Below are positions 17,530 through 26,123 of a stretch of 64,000 bases of DNA, piece after piece. The position numbers were made by a program, and so were the translations under genes. Under the pieces are notes generated by a model. It did no database searches, was not told where the DNA came from, and saw only the letters and a list, made by a program, of their open reading frames with translations. Source of the stretch: Shewanella zhangzhouensis (GTDB lineage: Bacteria > Pseudomonadota > Gammaproteobacteria > Enterobacterales > Shewanellaceae); contig NZ_CP080414.1 in the NCBI RefSeq assembly GCF_019457615.1, forward strand, positions 4,227,501 through 4,291,500, in the 5' to 3' direction. The stretch's first letter is position 1; every line of letters begins with the position of its first letter.

Positions 17530-19077
17530 CTACAGACCGTAGGTGTAGCTCGCCTGCAGGCCCAGCGGGAAGCCCAGGGTCCAGTACAGCAGCAGGAAGG
17601 CGGTCCAGCCCACCAGGAACACCACAGAGAACGGCAGCATCATGGCAATCAGGGTGCCAATGCCGGTGTTTTTCACATACTTCTGGCAATAGACCACCAC
17701 CAGCGGGAAGTAAGGCATCAGTGGGGTGATGATGTTAGAGCCTGAGTCGCCCACCCGGTAAGCCGCCTGGGTCAGGTCGGGGGAGATATTCAGCTGCATC
17801 AGCATGGGCACAAAAATGGGGCCCAGCAGCGCCCACTTGGCCGAACTTGAGCCCACAAACAGGTTCACAAAGGCGGTGAGGAAGATGATGCCCACTATGG
17901 TCACCGCACTTGGCAGCGCCAACGCCTTGAGCACCTCGGCCCCTTCAATGGCCAGCAAAGCCCCCAGATTGGACTGGCTGAAAGCGGCAATAAAGAGCGC
18001 GCAGAAGAAGGCCATCACTATGTAATAGGCCATGCTACCCATGGACTTGGACATGGCATCTATCATGTCCTTACTCTTTTTGAAGGTGCCCACGTAGAAG
18101 CCATATACGGCACCGGGGATCCAAAACAGCAGGAAAATCAGCGGCACTATCGATTGCATCAGGGGCGCGCTGAAGTCAGACAAATTACCACTCTTGGCCC
18201 TTAACGGAGAATCCGCCGGGCTTGCCGCCATATACAGAAGCACCAGACCCGCCACCATCACGGCTACGGCCAGCAAAAAACCCTGCTTCTCACGGGGGCC
18301 CGCCTCATCGAACCTGGGCAGGTTGGAAGTATCACCATCGATTGGGGTATTGGCCAGACGCGGCTCAATCACCTTGTCGGTGAGATACCAGCCCAGCAGC
18401 ACAATCAGCAGACTCGACGCCGAGGCAAAAAACCAGTTATTGAGCGGGTTAATGGCGATTTCCGGGTCGATGATTTGCGCTGCGCTCTGGGTAAAGCTTT
18501 GCAGCAAGGGATCCAGCCCTGAAGGCACAAAGTTGGCGCCAAAGCCGCCGGATACCCCGGCAAAAGCTGCGGCAATGCCCGCCAGGGGATGGCGCCCCAT
18601 GGCGTAGAAGATCACTCCGGCAAGCGGAATCACCAGCACGTAGCCAGCATCAGTGGCTGTGTGGCTGACGATGGCAATCAGGATGATGGATGGCGTAAGC
18701 AGCTTGGCCGGTGTCACCTTGAGCATCATCTTCAGGCCGGTATTGATAAAGCCCGAATGCTCGGCCACCCCAACCCCCAGCATGGCCACCAGCACCACCC
18801 CCAGCGGGGCGAACGAGGTGAAGGTTTTCACCATATTGGCCAGAAAGCCCGCCAGCGCATCACCGGTCAGCAAGTTGTGCACCACAATCGCTTCGCCGGT
18901 GCGGGGATCGATGGCACTGAACTCAAAGCGGGAAAACAGCGCCGACAGACCCCAAATCAGCACCATGGCCAGCAAGAATATCACCGCCGGATCCGGCAGC
19001 TTATTTCCGGCCTTCTCGATGCCATTCAAAAACTTGCCAAGGAGGCCTCCCTCCCTGGTCGCCGTGCCTGTCTCCAT
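17530..19077 (-). CDS. AbgT-family transporter (p-aminobenzoyl-glutamate type)
   Basis: The 515-residue protein has about a dozen membrane segments and the AbgT/YdaH features: a cytoplasmic start with NGIEKAGNKLPDPAVIF, the hairpin region SHTATDAGYVLVIPLAGVIF, GGFGANFVPSGLDPLL, and VGSSSAKWALLGPIFVPM near the C-terminus. The family imports p-aminobenzoyl-glutamate or exports antifolates/PABA. Which applies here cannot be told. No abgAB hydrolase genes are adjacent. Confidence 0.9.
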   Translation of the reverse strand: METGTATREGGLLGKFLNGIEKAGNKLPDPAVIFLLAMVLIWGLSALFSRFEFSAIDPRTGEAIVVHNLLTGDALAGFLANMVKTFTSFAPLGVVLVAMLGVGVAEHSGFINTGLKMMLKVTPAKLLTPSIILIAIVSHTATDAGYVLVIPLAGVIFYAMGRHPLAGIAAAFAGVSGGFGANFVPSGLDPLLQSFTQSAAQIIDPEIAINPLNNWFFASASSLLIVLLGWYLTDKVIEPRLANTPIDGDTSNLPRFDEAGPREKQGFLLAVAVMVAGLVLLYMAASPADSPLRAKSGNLSDFSAPLMQSIVPLIFLLFWIPGAVYGFYVGTFKKSKDMIDAMSKSMGSMAYYIVMAFFCALFIAAFSQSNLGALLAIEGAEVLKALALPSAVTIVGIIFLTAFVNLFVGSSSAKWALLGPIFVPMLMQLNISPDLTQAAYRVGDSGSNIITPLMPYFPLVVVYCQKYVKNTGIGTLIAMMLPFSVVFLVGWTAFLLLYWTLGFPLGLQASYTYGL

Positions 19078-19293
19078 GCTGTTGCTCCCTTTATTGATTT
19101 TGGTTTTGTTAAATTAACCCATCATCCTAGAACAGAGGAATGAAATACAACTTAAGGAAAGTGACTTTTCCAGCAGGATCCAGACCACCACGCAGGCCGA
19201 AACCTAATCAAATTACAGCATCAAATTATTCATTGGCCTGCAGCCGCGTTGCCCTTTATATTCGAGTAATCGCAGCTAAAGGAGAGGAAAACT

Positions 19294-19602
19294 ATGAAGG
19301 TTTTGGAAAACGTGAACGTCGCCCTTAAGGCCAATGTGTACTTTGACGGTAAGGTTACCAGCCGTGCCATCTACGTTGGCGGACAAAAGCAGACTATCGG
19401 CGTGGTATTACCGGGCGAATATGAGTTTTCCACCACTCAGCCTGAGCAAATGCAGGTGATCAGCGGCGCCTTTGAGGTGCTGCTGCCGGGGGAGAGTCAG
19501 TGGCAAACCTTCGCTGAAGGCAGCACCTTCAATCTGGACGCCGATGTCAGCTTCTCAATCCGTGCTGCAGACGTTGCCGAGTACCTTTGCAGTTATCTCT
19601 GA
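19294..19602 (+). CDS. ppnP: Pyrimidine/purine nucleoside phosphorylase PpnP
   Basis: The 102-residue cupin-fold protein is almost full family length (YaiE/DUF1255). Recognisable segments are NVYFDGKVTSR, GVVLPGEYEFST and the C-terminal EYLCSYL. The enzyme phosphorolyses several nucleosides in the cytosol. The ATG has a strong AAAGGAGAGG upstream. It stands alone. Confidence 0.9.
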   Translation: MKVLENVNVALKANVYFDGKVTSRAIYVGGQKQTIGVVLPGEYEFSTTQPEQMQVISGAFEVLLPGESQWQTFAEGSTFNLDADVSFSIRAADVAEYLCSYL

Positions 19603-19620
19603 TGTCATATTTATCCGCTG

Positions 19621-19660
19621 GCGTGCAGAAACACCCTGAGTTTGGCGACTTTCTGCACGC
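19621..19660. other. Perfect 11-bp inverted repeat after ppnP
   Basis: GCGTGCAGAAA and TTTCTGCACGC are exact complements separated by 18 bases. No T-run follows, so it is not a standard terminator. It lies 18 bp after the ppnP stop and 44 bp before the DUF4124 gene, so it could be an operator or an mRNA 3' hairpin. Confidence 0.55.
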
Positions 19661-19703
19661 AAACCGCTATCTTTAGTCACATGTGAAACTACAGGATAGG
19701 CTT

Positions 19704-20240
19704 ATGCGCACCTTTACCCTTCTTGGCATGCTGGCCCTTAGCTTGAGTGTTCAGGCAAATGTCTATAAATGGGTCGATAAAGACGGCAAGGTTCATTACA
19801 GCGATAAACCCCAGCCCAACGCCGAAGTTGTTGAGTTGAAAGAGACTTCCTCCAATCAAATTCGTTTGGACGTACCCGCTGCCATTCCGAAGGCAGACAC
19901 CAAAGTGGAAGCCATCGAATATCAAGTATCCATTCTGACCCCCGAAGCCGACGAAACCATTCGCAACAACGAAGGTAAGTTTGAAGTCACGGCCACCGTT
20001 ACCCCTGAAAAGCCAGCCAACGCCCTGTGGGTGCTGCGCATTGATGGCAAGGTATGGGGCGATGCGATGGACGTGCCTTTGTTTCGGGTCAGCGAACTGG
20101 ACCGGGGTGAGCACAGCATTGAAGTGCAACTGATTGCCCGAAATGGCAAACCGATTGCATCCAGTGGCAGTAGAACCCTGTTTTTGCACCGTACCACTAT
20201 GTTGCAGCAACCCAAGGCGGTTCCCATTTCGGGTAATTGA
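19704..20240 (+). CDS. DUF4124-domain exported protein
   Basis: The start is ATG 19704, preceded by AGGATAGG, rather than the in-frame GTG at 19683, because a good signal peptide (MRTFTLLGMLALSLSVQA) then begins at residue 1. DUF4124 follows at once (VYKWVDKDGKVHYSDKP). The rest is beta-rich with no known motif. Genes of this kind commonly sit between glnA and glnLG in related bacteria, as here next to glnL. Function unknown; probably periplasmic. Confidence 0.85.
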   Translation: MRTFTLLGMLALSLSVQANVYKWVDKDGKVHYSDKPQPNAEVVELKETSSNQIRLDVPAAIPKADTKVEAIEYQVSILTPEADETIRNNEGKFEVTATVTPEKPANALWVLRIDGKVWGDAMDVPLFRVSELDRGEHSIEVQLIARNGKPIASSGSRTLFLHRTTMLQQPKAVPISGN

Positions 20241-20315
20241 TAGAATAAAAACAACTATAACAATAAGTTAATCAAACCCAACTCACGCCAACGGCCACTG
20301 CTGACACTTGCGGAC

Positions 20316-20345
20316 TGCACCATATTGGTGCACCATATTGGTGCA
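20316..20345. promoter_or_regulatory. Two overlapping NtrC boxes upstream of glnL
   Basis: Two perfect copies of TGCACCATATTGGTGCA occupy 20316-20332 and 20329-20345, sharing the TGCA at 20329-20332. Both match the NtrC consensus exactly. Their nearness to the glnL start (21 bp) and the lack of an obvious sigma-54 promoter suggest autorepression of a sigma-70 promoter, as at E. coli glnLp. Confidence 0.85.
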
Positions 20346-20366
20346 GACCCAGTCAGGAAAGGCCCG

Positions 20367-21413
20367 ATGGATACTCAAAACCTGCTCAATCACCTGGTGA
20401 CCGCGGTACTGGTCATAGACTCAGGTCTAAAACCCTGCTTTGCCAATGCTGCTGCTGAGCAGTTGCTTGGCACCGGCAGTCATCGCCTCAGCGAACAAGC
20501 TCTGACCGATATATTTCAGTTGCAGGAAGTACCTGCCACCATACTGGCCGATGCGGTGCGTCAGGGGCTGGGATTGACGGTCAACACCGCCAGCCTGGTC
20601 ACCTTCGATGGCCAACACCACACGGTGGATCTCACCCTGATCCCACTGGAAAATGAACCCGGCCTGAGTTTGCTTGAGCTGCGTCAGGTCGATCAGCAGC
20701 GCCGCATCCACCAACAACTGACCCAGGATGCCCAGCAGCAGGCGGCCCAGTTTTTGGTGCGTAACCTCGCCCATGAAATCAAAAATCCCCTCGGCGGCCT
20801 GAGGGGCGCGGCGCAGTTGCTGTCCCGCGAGCTGGAAGATGAGTCACTCAAGGAATTCACCACCCTGATTATCGAGCAGGCCGATCGTATGCGCGCCTTG
20901 GTGGATAAGCTGCTGGGGCCACAAAAACCCACGGCCCACCTGCCCCACAATATCCATGAAGTCGCCGAAAAGGTGATCAAGCTGGTCGAGCTGTCCGCCC
21001 CTGCCAATATCCGCGTTATCCGGGACTACGACCCTTCCATTCCCGACATAGATTTGGACGCAGACCAGATGCAGCAGGCGCTGCTCAACATAGTGCAAAA
21101 CGCAGTACAGGCACTGGAAAACGGCGGCGGCACCATCACGGTGCGCACCCGCACCAGCCACCAGGTCACTCTGGGCGCCCAGCGCCACAAACTGGTGCTG
21201 ATGTTATCTGTCATTGATGATGGCCCGGGTATACCGCCGGAATTGATGGATACCCTCTTCTACCCCATGGTGACAGGTCGCGAACAGGGCTCTGGCCTGG
21301 GGCTGTCCATCGCCCACAACATCGCCAGGCTTCATGGTGGCCGCATCGACTGTGACTCTGCCCCCGGTCACACCCAGTTTGTGCTCACCCTGCCCATTAA
21401 AACCGGAAAATAG
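20367..21413 (+). CDS. glnL: Nitrogen regulation sensor kinase NtrB/GlnL
   Basis: The start is ATG 20367 (MDTQNLLNHL) behind AGGAAAGG; the longer frame would be read from within the NtrC boxes. A PAS domain covers about residues 5-65. The phospho-acceptor His136 is in VRNLAHEIKNPLGG, and the ATPase domain has DDGPGIPPELMDTLFYPMVTG and GSGLGLSIAHNIARLHGG. With PII it senses nitrogen status and (de)phosphorylates NtrC. It is 18 bp from glnG. 348 residues is the usual length. Confidence 0.96.
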   Translation: MDTQNLLNHLVTAVLVIDSGLKPCFANAAAEQLLGTGSHRLSEQALTDIFQLQEVPATILADAVRQGLGLTVNTASLVTFDGQHHTVDLTLIPLENEPGLSLLELRQVDQQRRIHQQLTQDAQQQAAQFLVRNLAHEIKNPLGGLRGAAQLLSRELEDESLKEFTTLIIEQADRMRALVDKLLGPQKPTAHLPHNIHEVAEKVIKLVELSAPANIRVIRDYDPSIPDIDLDADQMQQALLNIVQNAVQALENGGGTITVRTRTSHQVTLGAQRHKLVLMLSVIDDGPGIPPELMDTLFYPMVTGREQGSGLGLSIAHNIARLHGGRIDCDSAPGHTQFVLTLPIKTGK

Positions 21414-21431
21414 GACCCAAAAGGAGACTGC

Positions 21432-22844
21432 ATGAGTATCAGTGAACAGGTTTGGATCCTCGACGACGACAGCTCTATCCGTTGGGTGCTGGAAAAAGCC
21501 CTCAAGAGCGCACGCATCACCAGTGCCAGCTTCGCAGCAGCAGAGTCGCTGTGGCAGGCATTGGAGCTGTCGCAACCTTTAGTGATAGTGTCGGACATCC
21601 GCATGCCCGGCACCGATGGCTTAACGCTGCTGGAGCGTATCGGCCTGCATTACCCCCATATTCCGGTCATCATAATGACGGCGCACTCGGACCTCGACAG
21701 CGCCGTGGCCGCTTACCAGTCCGGTGCCTTTGAATATTTACCCAAGCCCTTCGACATCGACGAAGCCATCGCCCTGGTGGAACGGGCCCTGACTCACGCC
21801 AGCGAACAGGCACCCCAGGCCCACGCCAGTGAACCGGTCAAGGCGCCGGAAATCATAGGTGAGGCCCCTGCCATGCAGGAGGTGTTTCGTGCCATAGGTC
21901 GTCTGTCGCGCTCCTCCATCAGCGTGCTGATCAACGGTCAGTCCGGTACGGGTAAGGAATTGGTGGCTGGGGCATTGCACAAACACAGCCCCCGCAAAGA
22001 CAAGCCCTTCATCGCACTGAACATGGCTGCCATTCCCAAGGATTTGATTGAATCTGAGCTGTTTGGCCACGAGAAAGGCGCCTTTACCGGCGCTGCCGGT
22101 GTGCGTCAGGGCCGCTTCGAGCAGGCCAACGGTGGCACCCTGTTTTTGGATGAAATCGGCGACATGCCCCTGGATGTGCAAACCCGGCTGCTGCGGGTGC
22201 TGGCCGATGGTCAGTTTTACCGTGTAGGAGGCCACTCGCCGGTGCAGGTGGACGTACGCATTATTGCCGCCACCCACCAGGATCTGGAGCGGCTGGTGCA
22301 ACAGGGTCAATTCCGGGAAGACCTGTTTCACCGCCTCAATGTGATCAGGGTGCATCTGCCGCCGCTTCGAGAGCGCCGCGAAGATATTCCGCAACTGACC
22401 CGCCACTTTCTGGCCGCCGCCGCCCGGGAAATTGGTGTTGAAGCCAAGGTGCTTGCCAAAGAAACCGCCGCCAAGCTGCAGCAACTGCCCTGGCCCGGCA
22501 ACGTGCGCCAGTTGGAGAACACCTGCCGCTGGCTCACGGTAATGGCCTCGGGGCAGGAGATACTGCCACAGGACCTGCCACCAGAGCTCTTCAAGGACCC
22601 AGTGATCAATCATGCCGGCGCCGTGGTGGCCGGTGACTGGGAAAGTGCCCTTAGAGATATAGTCGACAGGCGTCTCGGAGAAGGGGAATCGGATCTGCTG
22701 GCCGATATGCAGCCGACCTTCGAGCGCATCATGCTCGAAGTGGCGCTCAAGCACACCCAGGGCCATAAACAGGAAGCCGCCCGCCGTCTCGGCTGGGGCC
22801 GTAACACCCTGACCCGCAAACTCAAAGAGCTTGAGATGGATTAG
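21432..22844 (+). CDS. glnG: Nitrogen response regulator NtrC/GlnG, sigma-54 activator
   Basis: The 470-residue protein has a receiver domain with Asp55 (VSDIRMPG). The AAA+ domain has NGQSGTGKELVAGALH, the sigma-54 contact loop EKGAFTGAAGVRQG, and GGTLFLDEIGDMP. A Fis-type helix-turn-helix ends the protein (QEAARRLGWGRNTLTRKLKEL). Phosphorylated by GlnL, it activates glnA from the boxes near 9150. RBS AAAGGAG precedes the ATG. It is in an operon with glnL. Confidence 0.97.
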   Translation: MSISEQVWILDDDSSIRWVLEKALKSARITSASFAAAESLWQALELSQPLVIVSDIRMPGTDGLTLLERIGLHYPHIPVIIMTAHSDLDSAVAAYQSGAFEYLPKPFDIDEAIALVERALTHASEQAPQAHASEPVKAPEIIGEAPAMQEVFRAIGRLSRSSISVLINGQSGTGKELVAGALHKHSPRKDKPFIALNMAAIPKDLIESELFGHEKGAFTGAAGVRQGRFEQANGGTLFLDEIGDMPLDVQTRLLRVLADGQFYRVGGHSPVQVDVRIIAATHQDLERLVQQGQFREDLFHRLNVIRVHLPPLRERREDIPQLTRHFLAAAAREIGVEAKVLAKETAAKLQQLPWPGNVRQLENTCRWLTVMASGQEILPQDLPPELFKDPVINHAGAVVAGDWESALRDIVDRRLGEGESDLLADMQPTFERIMLEVALKHTQGHKQEAARRLGWGRNTLTRKLKELEMD

Positions 22845-22861
22845 CAGGTCTTGAGAAGCAA

Positions 22862-22892
22862 AGAAAAGGGACGCTGTGTGCGTCCCTTTTTA
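22862..22892. terminator. Terminator after glnG
   Basis: AAAAGGGACGC and GCGTCCCTTTT form an 11-bp stem around TGTGT, with A/T flanks. It lies between converging genes and can serve both. Confidence 0.88.
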
Positions 22893-22909
22893 TGGCATGA
22901 TGCCCAGCC

Positions 22910-23455
22910 TCAGAAGCGCCAGTGCAGACCCACGCCATAGTGATCCATGCGCGTGTTGGCAAAATAGTTGTTCAGTTCATCGTGCTCGGGCTCGATTTCA
23001 CTGAATTCATAAAACACCCGCATGGCCAGATTGCTGGAGAAACTGATATCCACTCCGGCGCCAAGCAGGTAACCCGTGCCCTGATAGTCATCGTCCAGGC
23101 TGTCGTCACTGGCAATCACCTGATACACCACACCACCCTTGAGGTAGACAGTAACGGTATCGCTGAATGCATGGCGCACAGTGGGGGCAAAAGTCAGGCC
23201 CACGACCTGCAGGTCGACACCATCAATAAAGCTGTCGGTGCCGAACACACTGGTTTCGAGACCAAAACTCTGGTTGAAGTTATATCCGCCATAGGCACCC
23301 AGCCCCCAGGCAGATTCATCGAAAGGGCCAATCTTGTCATCGAGATTGGTGTTGCTGACGTAGCCACCGGCGTAAAAACCGAGATCTTTGGCAGCAAAGG
23401 CAGGCGAAACGGCGCACAGCATCAGGGCTGAAGCCAACAGACATTTAAGTTTCAT
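22910..23455 (-). CDS. Outer-membrane beta-barrel protein
   Basis: The start is ATG 23455 (MKLKCLLASALMLCAVSPAFAAK), with AAAAAGGAT upstream, because a full signal peptide begins there. The mature part of about 160 residues has alternating strands and ends HYGVGLHWRF, with the terminal Phe of an outer-membrane barrel. The segment GLGAYGGYNFNQSFGLE is of the OmpA/OprF barrel type. It is a diverged paralogue of the upstream gene at 23768. Function unknown. Confidence 0.8.
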   Translation of the reverse strand: MKLKCLLASALMLCAVSPAFAAKDLGFYAGGYVSNTNLDDKIGPFDESAWGLGAYGGYNFNQSFGLETSVFGTDSFIDGVDLQVVGLTFAPTVRHAFSDTVTVYLKGGVVYQVIASDDSLDDDYQGTGYLLGAGVDISFSSNLAMRVFYEFSEIEPEHDELNNYFANTRMDHYGVGLHWRF

Positions 23456-23767
23456 CGGACATCCTTTTTCAGTTGAGTTGGGCATCCCTCTGTGTCTGCC
23501 CATTATTCCTTGATTTCAGCTACCTATTTTAGCGCCTATCCCTTGAAAAAATAAACCGTTAGGTTATATCCAGCCACAGATTCGGGTCATCAATCACACC
23601 CCCGCAGGCCTGCCGCTGAGCCCTTGCCAGATTAAAAAAATCCACGGCTTATCACCCACTCCAAGGCGCTCTTCACCTTATCCCGCCTGTGAGCAGACAA
23701 GAAAAAAGGACGCCGAAGCGTCCTTATCACACCGTCCCTGGCCGGCACTTTCACCGCCGCCCTGGCA
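23456..23767. other. Spacer between the two beta-barrel genes
   Basis: This 312-bp stretch has no credible gene. It holds the terminator of the upstream barrel gene and an AT-rich part (about 23500-23580) that presumably carries the promoter of the downstream one. Confidence 0.6.
23701..23727 (-). terminator. Terminator of the second beta-barrel gene
   Basis: AAGGACGC-CGAA-GCGTCCTT is an 8-bp hairpin followed on the minus strand by a run of T residues (GAAAAAA on the plus strand). Confidence 0.85.
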
Positions 23768-24337
23768 TCAGAACTGGTAGTGCAGTCCCAGGGAGATCTG
23801 GGAAATCTTCACGTTGTCGATTTCACCATTGTAGTATTCGTTGTCATACCAAAAACCACTGTCATCCAAATCACCACGGGTTTCATCGTAGCTCAGGCGC
23901 AGGTTCAGTTTTTCGGTCAGCGCAGCATTAACGCCCACACCCCAGGTCACGCCCCAGCCAGTGTAGTCGGCATCGAATGGGCCATAGTCGACCACCACCG
24001 CCATGGACGCCACACCCACTTTGGCAAAGGCAGAGAAGGTATCATTGAAGTGGTAAGTAAATTTTGGGGTAAAGGTCAGGGCGCCGGCACCGACATCCAC
24101 ACCCTCTTCGCCCAGATCGCCACTGGCAAACAGGTTGGCTTCCAAACCAAACCATTCGTTGAAGTTATAGCCGCCGTAAGCACCAAAACCTACGCCATCG
24201 GAAGAGCCGTCACCCTCACCGGAGGCCTTCACCTGATTGATGGCACCACCCACGTAAAAACCGGTTTTATCGGTTTCAGCCATGGCACCTGTGCTGGCGA
24301 TGAGCGCGGCCAAGGCCGCCAGTTTCATTTTGTTCAT
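23768..24337 (-). CDS. Outer-membrane beta-barrel protein
   Basis: The start is ATG 24337 (MNKMKLAALAALIASTGAMA), behind GAAAGGAAAT; the longer frame has no signal peptide at its start. The mature protein has the pattern GFYVGGAINQ, FGAYGGYNFNEWFGLEANLF and a C-terminal ISLGLHYQF ending in Phe, as in small OmpA/OmpW-like barrels. It shares order and several motifs with the neighbouring gene at 22910, so the two look like an old tandem duplication. Function unknown. Confidence 0.82.
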   Translation of the reverse strand: MNKMKLAALAALIASTGAMAETDKTGFYVGGAINQVKASGEGDGSSDGVGFGAYGGYNFNEWFGLEANLFASGDLGEEGVDVGAGALTFTPKFTYHFNDTFSAFAKVGVASMAVVVDYGPFDADYTGWGVTWGVGVNAALTEKLNLRLSYDETRGDLDDSGFWYDNEYYNGEIDNVKISQISLGLHYQF

Positions 24338-24518
24338 TGGATTTCCTTTCACGACATTGCTGGAGTTATGCCGGAGAATATCGTCCAAGTCTGCTGAACA
24401 ATTGCTGAATGTATCAATACGTTAAGAAAAATTTATTTCACAACCGTAAACCGGGTTAACCCAAGGTTTCCTGGCAGCACAACAGAACACGCCGAGGCCA
24501 CATCCACTAACACAGACG

Positions 24519-25388
24519 TTACACCGGGTCCTGGTGAATAATAATTTCCGCCTCAGGAATGGCATTACGGATACGCGCCGAAGTCTTGTCCGATAAGCGG
24601 TGTGCCTCGCGAAGTGGCAAGTCGCCATCGAGTTCCAGATGCAACTGAATAAAGATGGTCTGACCGGCCTGACGGGTCTTGAGGTCGTGCACGCCTCTTA
24701 CCCGGGAGTCCTCTTTGGCGAGGTTAACAATAGTGAGGCGCATATCTTCATCGAGTTCTCTGTCCAGCAATGCCTGAATTGAGCGATACCCCAACCCAAA
24801 GGCTTGCTGACCGATATAGAGTGCTATCAACACGGCGAACAGGCCATCGGCCCACCAGAGTCCGTATTGTGCCAGTACCAGCGCCAGCAGTACGGCACCG
24901 TTCAAAAACAAATCCGATTTATAGTGCAGCGAGTCGGCCTCCACCACAGTGCTGCCGGTTGCGGCCAACGCCTTTTTCTGCAGTGTCACCAGGGCGAGCG
25001 TGAGCACAATGGCAATGGCGGATACCCAAATACCCACGGTAGCATGCTCAAGTGGCGTCGGGCTCAGCAGCCGTTCGCCGCCATGAAACAGCAACAGAAA
25101 GGCAGACCCCATGATAAATGCCGACTGCGCCAGCGACGCCAGTGGTTCGGCCTTACCGTGGCCATGCCGATGCTCATCGTCTGCCGGCGTCAGCGCATAG
25201 CGGATTGCAATGAAATTCACGATGGAAGCCAGGGCATCGGCGAAGGAGTCGGTGAGGGATGCCAGCATACTGGCCGAGCCGGACCAAAGCCAGGCAAGCA
25301 GTTTTATCAGAATCAGTGTCAGGGCCGTTGCCACCGCCGCGCGGCTGGCAAGCTTAACCCAGAATGCATAATCTCTTTCAGCAGACAT
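24519..25388 (-). CDS. fieF: Cation-efflux pump FieF-like (CDF family)
   Basis: The start is taken as ATG 25388 (MSAERDYAFWVKLASRAA), which lines up with the FieF N-terminus. It is a six-helix CDF protein with metal-site motifs DSFADALAS in helix 2, HRHGHGKAEPLASLAQ, and ADSLHYKSDLFLNGAVL in helix 5. A cytoplasmic ferredoxin-like domain ends the protein. Family members export Zn(II), Fe(II) or Cd(II) by proton antiport. No Shine-Dalgarno motif is evident; an intrinsic terminator hairpin directly precedes the start codon. Confidence 0.9.
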   Translation of the reverse strand: MSAERDYAFWVKLASRAAVATALTLILIKLLAWLWSGSASMLASLTDSFADALASIVNFIAIRYALTPADDEHRHGHGKAEPLASLAQSAFIMGSAFLLLFHGGERLLSPTPLEHATVGIWVSAIAIVLTLALVTLQKKALAATGSTVVEADSLHYKSDLFLNGAVLLALVLAQYGLWWADGLFAVLIALYIGQQAFGLGYRSIQALLDRELDEDMRLTIVNLAKEDSRVRGVHDLKTRQAGQTIFIQLHLELDGDLPLREAHRLSDKTSARIRNAIPEAEIIIHQDPV

Positions 25389-25417
25389 AAAAAGAACCAC
25401 ACAAGGCAGGTGGTTCT
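25389..25417 (-). terminator. Terminator-like hairpin touching the fieF start codon
   Basis: On the minus strand AGAACCAC, a 9-base loop and GTGGTTCT are followed by TTTTT and then the fieF ATG. It can end the cpxP-like transcript, and it occupies the place where a fieF ribosome-binding site would be. Confidence 0.75.
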
Positions 25418-25511
25418 CTTATAACAAATTTTGTGCAGCTACGCCCGTTCTGGGTCAGGAAACGCGAGCCGGCGCAAGGCACCGGCCTGTCAGGGCAAGC
25501 TGTACCTTGGC

Positions 25512-26003
25512 TTAAAACGCTTCCTGGCGTTCTTTACGGCGCTCTTCCCGGTCGGCTTTGCGCTCGTCAAAACGGGCCTGAAACTTGGCTTTTTGCTCAG
25601 GGGTCAGCAACTGATACATCTGATGCTGCAGCTTCATGGCTTCCAGTGCGCGGGCTTCACCCTTGGCCTGACGCTCGGCAATCAGTGCCTTGGCCGCCGC
25701 TTCATCGAAGGTGGCAGCGCTCATCAGTGCTTTCATTTTTTCATGATGAGCCGTGCGGGCGGCATCATCTTTACCTTCTCGCTGGGCTTTGCGCTCGTCC
25801 TTGTGGGCTTTCATCAGCTCACGGAACTGCGTCTTTTGCTCATCGGTCAGATCCAGGCCACGGAACATATGGCGCATATTGTCCATCATGGGGCGACCTT
25901 CATGACCCCCTTCGTGGTGGGGATTGGCCATGGCAACACCACCGAGCAGCGCACTGCCGGCAACCAGCGCAATCAGACCACGTTTGATCATTAACTTGTT
26001 CAT
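25512..26003 (-). CDS. cpxP: Spy/CpxP-family periplasmic chaperone
   Basis: The 163-residue protein has a signal peptide ending near GVAMA. The two LTxxQ-type repeats of the family are LTDEQKTQF and LTPEQKAKF, in a highly charged helical protein. CpxP damps CpxA signalling and helps clear misfolded envelope proteins. It is divergent from cpxRA, with CpxR boxes in between, so it should be a Cpx-induced feedback inhibitor. The symbol rests on this context. Confidence 0.85.
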   Translation of the reverse strand: MNKLMIKRGLIALVAGSALLGGVAMANPHHEGGHEGRPMMDNMRHMFRGLDLTDEQKTQFRELMKAHKDERKAQREGKDDAARTAHHEKMKALMSAATFDEAAAKALIAERQAKGEARALEAMKLQHQMYQLLTPEQKAKFQARFDERKADREERRKERQEAF

Positions 26004-26089
26004 ATATCACCTCATTGTGATTGGTGGGACTTGTGTGTTTCGACAGTTCCCAGTGTATTGTGGTCAATGTCAACGAGGGTGTCGGACGG

Positions 26090-26104
26090 GTAAAAAAGTG
26101 TAAA
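26090..26104. promoter_or_regulatory. CpxR box
   Basis: GTAAAAAAGTGTAAA is a perfect GTAAA-N5-GTAAA CpxR site, placed 86 bp upstream of the cpxP-like start and 97 bp before cpxR. Confidence 0.85.
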
Positions 26105-26123
26105 GATGAGCGCCGCCTGCTTC

